From Candidatus Polarisedimenticolia bacterium (GTDB lineage Bacteria > Acidobacteriota > Polarisedimenticolia > Gp22-AA2 > AA152): 38,338 nucleotides of DNA. Of the stretch, positions 32,046-38,338 are shown in pieces. A program made the translations under genes and the position numbers. The DNA lies in the NCBI GenBank assembly GCA_035764505.1, contig DASTZC010000113.1, positions 1-38,338 on the forward strand, given 5' to 3'. Every line of letters begins with the position of its first letter. The first letter of the stretch is position 1. A model generated the notes under the pieces. It worked only from the letters and a program-made list of their open reading frames with translations, did not search any database and had not been told where the DNA came from.

Positions 32046-32645
32046 TTGGAGCCTTTTCTGCGAAGCGCCCTCCGCATCGTGATGAGCCTCGTCCTGTCGG
32101 CGGCCGGCCTTTCCGCGGCCCTCGCCACCACCGTGAAGCCCTTGACCCTCTCCGAGATGGTGAAGCGCTCGCCGCGCATCGTGCATGGGACGGTGGTCGA
32201 GACGCACAGTCAGTGGGAGGAGGGAGGCACGCAGATCTATACCTACGTGACGCTGACGCCCAAGGAGATGCTCAAGGGGAAAGCACCCGCCGCCGGCGAA
32301 ACCCTCACCTTCCGGCAGATGGGCGGTCGCGTGGGTGACCGGGTCATTTACGTTGCCGGGACCCCGCGCTTCTCGGTCAAGCAGGAAGTGCTCGTCTTCC
32401 TGACCGGCGACGATCGTGGCGGCTACTCGCAGGTGATGGGGATTTTCCAGGGGGCTTTCCGACCCACGGCGGGCGCCGGGCGCGGTGTGGAAGGGGTTTC
32501 CCCCGAAGCGATCGGCAGCCTCGTGCCCGGGAATGAGACGGTTTCCTCCGACGCGGGAGTGTCGCCTGCCGCAGGAACTTTCGACCAGTTCCTGCAGCGC
32601 ATCCGCGGCCTGGTGCGGGACCAGGCGGAAGGTCGCGCTCCGTGA
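32046..32645 (+). CDS. Secreted protein, unknown family, upstream of matrixin
   Basis: A 199-residue protein with a signal peptide (1-27, ending AALAT). The core (30-140) has the form SPRIVHGTVVETHSQW, YTYVTLTPKEMLKGK, GETLTFRQMGGRVGD and VLVFLTGDD, a beta-rich pattern seen in secreted proteins of similar bacteria. I do not know a function. TTG at 32046 gives a normal signal with Arg residues; ATG 32082 lacks a basic n-region. Its stop overlaps the GTG of the metalloprotease gene by 4 bp, so it may be a partner, inhibitor or chaperone of that protease (inference). Confidence 0.7.
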   Translation: MEPFLRSALRIVMSLVLSAAGLSAALATTVKPLTLSEMVKRSPRIVHGTVVETHSQWEEGGTQIYTYVTLTPKEMLKGKAPAAGETLTFRQMGGRVGDRVIYVAGTPRFSVKQEVLVFLTGDDRGGYSQVMGIFQGAFRPTAGAGRGVEGVSPEAIGSLVPGNETVSSDAGVSPAAGTFDQFLQRIRGLVRDQAEGRAP

Positions 32646-35134
32646 GGCGCGGTGCCGCAAGACCCGGAGCGTTCCTGCTGGCGGCCGTTCTGGCCGCCGC
32701 CTCGATCCGGCCGGCGACCGGTTACATCGCCATTCGCAACGAATCTTTCAGCAATCCGCCGGCGACCTGGCCCATCGCAAACCTGCCGCTTCCCACGCTG
32801 ATCAGCTCGGCCGGTTCCGACAACGTGCCGGGCTCCGCCGACACCAACGCCATCATCGCCGCCGAGCAGAGCTGGACCGCCATCAACACCTCTTATTTCG
32901 CCTTCGCGGCGCCGGTCGTGGGAACGGGGACGGCGCTCAACAGCACCGACGGGAAGAACTCGATCTTCTTCGACGAAACCGGAGCCATCTTCGGTGCGGG
33001 GAGCAGCGTCATCGCCGCCACGAACGTCGCCTTCACCGCATCGACGGGAATAATCACCGACTCCGACCTGGTGTTCAACGGAACGCTGACCTTCTCCACG
33101 GCCACGCCCACGCCTGTCGACACCTTCGACATCCAGGGAATCGCGACCCACGAGCTGGGGCACATGCAGGGACTGGATCATCCCGGCATCGTCAGCGGGG
33201 TGATGTTCCCGATCGGCGCCGACGGCCAGCAGTTCCAGCGCAATTTGGACTCGGACGACCGGCTGGGTGTCTCGGCCCTCTACCCCGAATCGGCGGCCGG
33301 CTCCGGGATCGCGGGGCTGCAGGCGGGCGACGGTGATCTCGTCGCGGCCACCGGGAGCATCTCCGGGTTCACGCGGACCACGTCGGGGCTGGTGGTCCCC
33401 GGAGCCCACGTCGTGGCGCAGGACGCCAACGGGCTTGCCCTGGTCAGCGACATCTCCCGGATCGATGGAAGCTATCTGCTGACAGGACTGCTTCCCGGCG
33501 GCTACCAGGTCTTCGCCGAGCCGATGGACGGAGTCCTGATCGAGCAGGACGTCAACGTCAGCCTATTCATGAACGCCTTCTTCCCCTTCGTCACCACCTT
33601 CCTGGGAGGGAACGCTTCGCCCACCACGGTGACCGTCAGCGCCGGCGCCACCAGCAGCGGCAACGTCATCGACATGGGGGCGCCGTACGGCACCGAGACG
33701 GAGTCGAACGGCACCTCGGCTTCGGCCAATCCGGTGGCGCTCGAAGCCCTCACTTCCGGGCTGGTAAATCCGAAGGCCGACAACGACTTCTTCAGCTTCC
33801 CGGGGACGACGGGGGACATCATCACCATCGATGTAGACTCCAGTGGCGACGGCTGCCCTCTGGACCCGGTCCTGACGCTTCTCTCGACCAACGGGACGAC
33901 CCAGCTGGCGACGAACGATGATTTCGATGGAAAGGGGAACGATTCGCGCGTCGGCGCCCGTCTGTCGGCCACCGGCACCTTTTTCGCCAAGGTGGTCGAC
34001 TTCCCGACGGTGAACCCGAACTGTCCGGACGACGGGCCCGGCTCTTTCTATACCATCCACGTGAACAAGGCGATTCCCGAGACGGAGAACAACAATACCC
34101 AGCCGACCGCCAATGCGGCAGCGATCGGCCAGCGCCGTGGAGGGGTCATCTCGACGGCGTCCGACGTCGACTTCTACAGCTTCACGGTCAACTTCGGGGA
34201 CCGGATCCTGGCGGAGGTGACCGCCAACCGCGCCGGATCGACCCTCAACCCGACCTTGATGCTGTTGGCCCCGTCTGGCGCGCTGCTCGCCCAGAGCCTC
34301 GATATCGGGGGCGGCGACGTCGATTCGCTGATCGACTTCACGTTTGTTCCGTCGGCGGACATTCCAACCCTCCCGGCCACTGTCGCCCTGCGCGTCTCGC
34401 AGGCCGCCGGGGCCGGTGCGGGCGCCTTCTACTCGCTGAACATCGCTACCGACTCGCTGAACACGATCTACAGCGGCACCAAGACGCTGGGCACCGGGCT
34501 GAACCCCCCGGTCAGCGCCGACATCTTCCCGAAGTTCATTACCCAGGGGGCCAGCTTCGACCTGATTGTGGCGGGTGAAGGAATTCCCCTCGATCCGGCC
34601 GACACGATCACCGTGTCCGGCATCTCGACGTTCCCCACCGCCGGACCCGATTTCGGCTCGGACCCTCCGACCGGGCTCGACTTCCTCGCCACCTCAGTCA
34701 ACACCGCTTCGAGCGTCCCCGGTCCTCATACGATTTTCACTCAGAACGCCACGCTCAAATCGGCCATGCCCGGCGGGCTGGTGGTGACCCCTTCCGCCGT
34801 GCCGGCGGAAGCAGGTCCCATCGTCTACGACGGGACCCAGCTCAGTTTCATTCCTCCCACGGGCGGGATTGGGACCTGGAACGTCTATCGCGGCAACCTG
34901 CCTCTGGTGGATGGCAATGCGGACGGCCTTGCCGACAACTACGGAAGCTCCTTCGGCTGCACGCGGACCTCGCCGCTGGCGGCCGATCCCGCCGCACCCG
35001 CCGTCGGAGGCGGGTTCTTCTACCTGGTCGCCGAGCGCAACAGCCTCGGGCAGGGAAGCCTGGGCCAGGCCAGGACCAACGCCGGCGGTCTTCTGACGCG
35101 CCCCGCCTCTGCCCTGACTCCTGCCTGTCCCTAA
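32642..35134 (+). CDS. Secreted matrixin-type metalloprotease with PPC and regulatory domains
   Basis: An 830-residue exported protein. Signal peptide 1-30. The zinc motif HELGHMQGLDH (170-180) with Met-turn GVMFP marks a matrixin-like metzincin. After it come a carboxypeptidase-regulatory-like domain (about 235-310, GAHVVAQDANGLALVSDIS and GSYLLTGLLPGGYQVFAEP) and two pre-peptidase C-terminal-like domains, beginning ETESNGTSASANPV and ETENNNTQPTANAA, which often assist secretion or folding. A final beta domain ends at 830. It probably cleaves extracellular protein. The GTG start overlaps the previous stop; the upstream sigma70-like promoter would serve both genes. Confidence 0.9.
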   Translation: MRRGAARPGAFLLAAVLAAASIRPATGYIAIRNESFSNPPATWPIANLPLPTLISSAGSDNVPGSADTNAIIAAEQSWTAINTSYFAFAAPVVGTGTALNSTDGKNSIFFDETGAIFGAGSSVIAATNVAFTASTGIITDSDLVFNGTLTFSTATPTPVDTFDIQGIATHELGHMQGLDHPGIVSGVMFPIGADGQQFQRNLDSDDRLGVSALYPESAAGSGIAGLQAGDGDLVAATGSISGFTRTTSGLVVPGAHVVAQDANGLALVSDISRIDGSYLLTGLLPGGYQVFAEPMDGVLIEQDVNVSLFMNAFFPFVTTFLGGNASPTTVTVSAGATSSGNVIDMGAPYGTETESNGTSASANPVALEALTSGLVNPKADNDFFSFPGTTGDIITIDVDSSGDGCPLDPVLTLLSTNGTTQLATNDDFDGKGNDSRVGARLSATGTFFAKVVDFPTVNPNCPDDGPGSFYTIHVNKAIPETENNNTQPTANAAAIGQRRGGVISTASDVDFYSFTVNFGDRILAEVTANRAGSTLNPTLMLLAPSGALLAQSLDIGGGDVDSLIDFTFVPSADIPTLPATVALRVSQAAGAGAGAFYSLNIATDSLNTIYSGTKTLGTGLNPPVSADIFPKFITQGASFDLIVAGEGIPLDPADTITVSGISTFPTAGPDFGSDPPTGLDFLATSVNTASSVPGPHTIFTQNATLKSAMPGGLVVTPSAVPAEAGPIVYDGTQLSFIPPTGGIGTWNVYRGNLPLVDGNADGLADNYGSSFGCTRTSPLAADPAAPAVGGGFFYLVAERNSLGQGSLGQARTNAGGLLTRPASALTPACP

Positions 35135-35149
35135 ACCACAGTTTGACGG

Positions 35150-35941
35150 CTAGCTCTTGAAGGGTTCGCCCCTCAGACGCGGGAAGGCGAGCTGGAAGTT
35201 CCGGCAGGTCTGCTCGCCCATCGCTTCGGGAGTGACGCCGCGGATCTCCGCCAGGCAGGCGACCACGTCCGCGGTCCTGGCCGGCTCGTTGCGCTTCCCC
35301 CGGTGAGGATGGGGGGAAAGAAAGGGGGAGTCGGTCTCGGTCAGCAGGGCTTCCGCCTGCAGATGGGCGGCGATTTCACGCAAGGCGGCCGAGTTCTTGA
35401 AGGTCAGGCTGCCGGAGAAGGAAACCCGGAAGCCATGAGAGACGGCGAACTCGGCCATCGCGGTGTTGCCCGAGAAGCAGTGGAATACGCCTCCCGCCTC
35501 GGAGGCCTTCTCCTCGGAGAGGATCCGCAGGGTGTCGTCGTGCGCTTCACGGGTGTGGATGACAATCGGGACGCCGCGCTCGCGGGCGAGGCGGATCTGG
35601 GCGCGAAAGACGTCCCGCTGCGCCTCCGGGGGCGAGTGGTTGTAATGGTAGTCGAGGCCGATCTCTCCCAGAGCCAGGAAGCGCGGATGCGAGGCCAGGG
35701 AGTCGAGCCGGTCGCGGATCGCCTCGGTCCAGTGGCGGGCGTCGTGCGGGTGCAGCCCCGCCGCGAAGAAGACGTCGGGATGGCGTTCCGCCAGATCGCG
35801 GGCCGCCTCGGCGTCTCCCACCATCGAGCCGATGCACAGCAGCCGCGTCATTCCCGCCTGCCGCGCCCGGGCCAGCACCGCCTCGCGATCGGCGTCGAAG
35901 GCTTCCAGGCAGAGGTGGGCGTGGGAATCGACGAACCGCAT
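35150..35941 (-). CDS. tatD: TatD-family metal-dependent DNase
   Basis: A 263-residue TIM-barrel hydrolase with the TatD ligands in order: DSHAHL (H8, H10), LGEIGLDYHY, VIHTREAH, VFHCFSG and TETDSPFLSPHPHRGKRNEP. TatD enzymes are divalent-metal 3'-5' exonucleases with roles in DNA repair and nucleic-acid turnover; despite the name they are not part of Tat export. Four bases separate it from metG. The pairing metG-tatD is common in bacteria. It converges with the matrixin gene; no terminator with a T run is seen in the 15-bp gap. Confidence 0.93.
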   Translation of the reverse strand: MRFVDSHAHLCLEAFDADREAVLARARQAGMTRLLCIGSMVGDAEAARDLAERHPDVFFAAGLHPHDARHWTEAIRDRLDSLASHPRFLALGEIGLDYHYNHSPPEAQRDVFRAQIRLARERGVPIVIHTREAHDDTLRILSEEKASEAGGVFHCFSGNTAMAEFAVSHGFRVSFSGSLTFKNSAALREIAAHLQAEALLTETDSPFLSPHPHRGKRNEPARTADVVACLAEIRGVTPEAMGEQTCRNFQLAFPRLRGEPFKS

Positions 35942-35945
35942 CGGC

Positions 35946-37883
35946 TCAGCGCACCGTGGCGCCGACGTTCACCGGCTCCTCGAAGGTGACGATCGTGGCC
36001 CTGCCGTCGGCGTCCTCAGCCGCCAGCAGCATGCCGCGCGACTCGACGCCGCGGATGGTGGCAGGCTTCAGGTTGGCCACCAGGACGATCTGCTTGCCTA
36101 CCAGCGACTCGGGAGCGTACTTGTCGGCGATCCCCGAGATGATCTGGCGCACCTCGGTTCCCAGGTCGACCTGGAGCTTGAGGAGTTTCTTCGCCCCTTC
36201 CACCTTCTCGGCCGCGACCACCTTTCCCACCTTGAGCTGAACCTTGCGGAACTCCTCGATATCGATGCCGCTTTCTTCCACCGTGCTCTCCTTCGTCTTG
36301 GCCGGCGGCCGGCCCCCCGGCACGGGGCGGGGCGTTTCCGGCTGGCCGAGATAGGCTTTCTTGTCGATGCGCGGGAACAATCCGGCGCCGCGCGCGGTAA
36401 GCGCGCCGACCGGCAGCTTGCCCCATTCGAGCTCGCGCAGGCTGCCGGCGGAAGGATCCGCCTCGAGACCCAGCTGGCGCCACAGCTCGCGCGCCGCGCC
36501 GGGCATCACCGGCGAGAGAAGCTGGCCAAGAACGCGCAACGCCTCGCAGGCGTCGTAGAGGATTCCGGCGAGCTCGTTGCGGCGCGCCGGATCGCCGGCC
36601 AGCTTCCAGGGTTCGTGCTCCACCAGGAAGCGGTTGGTGGCCGAGACCAGCTCCCAGACCCGCGCCAGCCCGCCGCTGAAATCGTATTCTTGGAAACGCG
36701 CCACCATCCCTTCGCGCGCGGTGCGCCCCACGCCGGCCAGCGAGGACTCGGGGCGCCCGGCCCCCGGGTCCGGGATGGCACCGCCGAAGGAATTCTCCAC
36801 CAGCTTGAGCGTGCGGCTGATCAGGTTTCCCAGATCGTTCGCCAGATCGGAGTTGGTCCGGTCGACGAGCGCCTCGTCGGAATAGCCCGCGTCCTGACCG
36901 AAGGCCATCTCGCGCATCAGGAAGTAGCGCAGCGCGTCGGGGCCGAAATCGTCCAGCAGCGCGTTGGGCTCGATCACGTTGCCGCGCGATTTCGACATCT
37001 TGCCGGAATCGGACAGCCACCAGCCGTGCGCCACGATGCTCTTCGGAAGCGGCAGGCCCGCGGCCATCAGGAATGCCGGCCAGTAGACCGCGTGGAAGCG
37101 GAGGATGTCCTTGCCCACCAGCTGCGCATCGGCCGGCCAGAAGCGCTGGTACAGCTTTCCCTCGCCGGCGAAATCCAGCGCGGTGACGTAGTTCGCCAGG
37201 GCATCGAACCAGACGTAGAAGATGTGGCGCGGATCGTCGGGGAACGGGATGCCCCACTGGAAGGAGGTGCGGCTGATGCTCAAGTCCTTCAGCCCCGAGG
37301 AGACGAAGGAGACGATCTCGTTGCGGCGGGTGGCCGGGAAGATGAACTCCGGGTGGGCTGCGTAGTAGTCGAGCAGCGGTTTCTCGTAGCGCGACAACCG
37401 GAAGAAGTAGCTCTCCTCGGACAGGCGCTGCACCGGGTGTCCCTGGTCGGGACAGCGGCCGTCGACGATCTGCGAGTCGGGGTAGAAGGCCTCGCATCCC
37501 TTGCAGTACCACCCCTCGTAGCGCCCCTTGTAGATGTCGTCGCCGCGCCCGCGGATCCGGCCGTAGAGCTTCAGGACGCCCTGCTGGTGGCGCGGCTCGG
37601 TGGTGCGGATGAAATCGTCGTGTGTCATCCCCAGCCGCTTCCACAAGGCGTGGTAGCGTGCCACCACCTCGTCCGCCAGGGCGATCGGGGTCAGGTTGCG
37701 GGCGCGCGCCGAGTCCTCGATCTTCTGGCCATGCTCGTCGGTGCCGGTAAGGAAATAGACCTCGTCGCCGAGCAGGCGATGGAAGCGCGCCAGCACGTCG
37801 GCCACGACGGTGGTGTAGACATGCCCGATGTGGGGAGCATCGTTGACGTAGTAGATCGGCGTGGTGACGTAGAAGCGGCTCAT
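35946..37883 (-). CDS. metG: Methionyl-tRNA synthetase with C-terminal tRNA-binding domain
   Basis: A 645-residue enzyme: HIGH motif HIGH (18-21), KMSKS (295-299) and a zinc knuckle part beginning CKGC (about 128-131) with CPDQGH as the second half, where His takes the usual last Cys position. The anticodon-binding helical domain follows. Residues about 540-645 are a Trbp111/EMAP-like OB domain (LKVGKVVAAEKVEGAKKLLKLQVDLG, IVLVANLKPATIRGVESRGMLLAA), which adds tRNA affinity and dimerisation. Its start overlaps larC by 4 bp. Confidence 0.96.
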   Translation of the reverse strand: MSRFYVTTPIYYVNDAPHIGHVYTTVVADVLARFHRLLGDEVYFLTGTDEHGQKIEDSARARNLTPIALADEVVARYHALWKRLGMTHDDFIRTTEPRHQQGVLKLYGRIRGRGDDIYKGRYEGWYCKGCEAFYPDSQIVDGRCPDQGHPVQRLSEESYFFRLSRYEKPLLDYYAAHPEFIFPATRRNEIVSFVSSGLKDLSISRTSFQWGIPFPDDPRHIFYVWFDALANYVTALDFAGEGKLYQRFWPADAQLVGKDILRFHAVYWPAFLMAAGLPLPKSIVAHGWWLSDSGKMSKSRGNVIEPNALLDDFGPDALRYFLMREMAFGQDAGYSDEALVDRTNSDLANDLGNLISRTLKLVENSFGGAIPDPGAGRPESSLAGVGRTAREGMVARFQEYDFSGGLARVWELVSATNRFLVEHEPWKLAGDPARRNELAGILYDACEALRVLGQLLSPVMPGAARELWRQLGLEADPSAGSLRELEWGKLPVGALTARGAGLFPRIDKKAYLGQPETPRPVPGGRPPAKTKESTVEESGIDIEEFRKVQLKVGKVVAAEKVEGAKKLLKLQVDLGTEVRQIISGIADKYAPESLVGKQIVLVANLKPATIRGVESRGMLLAAEDADGRATIVTFEEPVNVGATVR

Positions 37884-38338
37884 CGGCGATGGTACTCCCG
37901 CACCGCCTCACGCTGGACCTCGCGCAGCGGCACGCCGTGCTGCAAGGCGGCGGCCCGGCAGTCCTCGTACTCGGGCATCGCCTGGACCTCGTCGCCCTTG
38001 AGCATCGATACCTTGATCCGGATCTCTCCGAAGCGCGTCTTCGCCTTGCGTATCTCGCGCCCCAGCTCGATGCGGTCCATGAGCTGGTAGCGGAACCCTA
38101 TCGTCGTGGTCTCACGGAACAGGATCTCGCCCACCGCGTTGAACTTCTCGCGTCCGACGATCACCGTGACCAGCGTCCCGGGGCGGTTCTTCTTCATCTG
38201 GATCGGCGTGTAGAACACCTCGAGCGCCCCGCCCGCGAACAGCCGCTCCATGAGGTATCCGTAGACCTGCGGGTTCAAATCGTCGATGGTGGTCTGGATG
38301 ACGGCCACCTTCTCCAGCAGCGCGGGAGGATCGTCCAT
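37880..38338 (-). CDS. larC: LarC (nickel pincer cofactor synthesis), C-terminal part, cut by window end
   Basis: Visible are 152 residues of the LarC family C-terminal domain: IQTTIDDLNPQVYGYLMERLF, YTPIQMKKNRPGTLVTVI, EILFRETTTIGFR and MPEYEDCRAAALQHG. LarC inserts Ni into the pyridinium pincer cofactor of lactate racemase-type enzymes. The gene continues past the window edge or may be a separate LarC2-type piece: in Lactobacillus, LarC1 and LarC2 are joined by programmed frameshifting. The Met at the edge cannot be called a start. Its stop overlaps the metG ATG by 4 bp. LarB and LarE should lie beyond the edge if the pathway is complete. Confidence 0.88.
   Translation of the reverse strand: MDDPPALLEKVAVIQTTIDDLNPQVYGYLMERLFAGGALEVFYTPIQMKKNRPGTLVTVIVGREKFNAVGEILFRETTTIGFRYQLMDRIELGREIRKAKTRFGEIRIKVSMLKGDEVQAMPEYEDCRAAALQHGVPLREVQREAVREYHRR

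Noticed and set aside
31830-32660. Upstream extension of the FHA-GAF-PP2C frame
   Set aside because: It is antisense to the secreted protein gene, is low in domain content, and the FHA domain begins normally at 31829.

Overview
The window is 38.3 kb of GC-rich, gene-dense bacterial DNA with many 1-17 bp overlaps between genes. No rRNA, tRNA or CRISPR array was seen, so taxonomy rests on gene content only. A class I lysyl-tRNA synthetase, a Tyr-type (coproporphyrin-like) ferrochelatase paired with an FAD porphyrinogen oxidase, many secreted proteins of Acidobacteriota-like flavour, and an FHA-GAF-PP2C phosphatase suggest an uncultivated soil or sediment bacterium, possibly Acidobacteriota or a neighbouring phylum. 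This is an inference with low certainty.

Layout. 0-3.6 kb: a divergent pair of membrane glycosyltransferases and a secreted Cys-rich protein. 3.8-9.2 kb: YceI-like protein, class I LysRS, a YihY/BrkB membrane protein (opposite strand), then the heme genes hemH and hemY, which overlap by 4 bp. A 186-bp intergenic element with imperfect terminal inverted repeats follows hemY. 9.4-15.7 kb, all on the minus strand: a Cache protein, a class A beta-lactamase and a secreted amidohydrolase in one apparent operon; an alpha/beta hydrolase with a beta-helix protein; then DUF2200, ABM-like and VOC small proteins.

15.8-21.2 kb (minus) is the most distinctive block: an iron-transport operon in the order fur, FTR1-DUF2318 fusion, two FtsX/MacB-type permeases, and an ABC ATPase that carries a complete DtxR/MntR-like C-terminal half. 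It resembles the Campylobacter p19-associated gene set (FTR1, DUF2318, two permeases, ATPase), but no P19 gene is present. It is headed by a plausible Fur box and bracketed by two different metal-sensor families. The sensor fused to the ATPase is the best candidate in the window for an undescribed mechanism.

21.3-28.9 kb (plus) is a long, tightly packed run: SnoaL-like protein, M61-like peptidase with a PDZ-like tail, FAD oxidoreductase, YaiI/YqxD protein, secreted cyclophilin with two TonB_C-like domains, SDR, and a UbiG-like methyltransferase whose 3' end runs into six tandem 22-bp repeats. A hotdog-fold protein comes next. 28.9-31.8 kb (minus): FHA-GAF-PP2C phosphatase followed by a TPR membrane protein. 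32.0-35.1 kb (plus): a secreted protein and a large matrixin-type metalloprotease, with a good sigma70-like promoter. 35.1-38.3 kb (minus): larC (cut by the window edge), metG and tatD in one operon.
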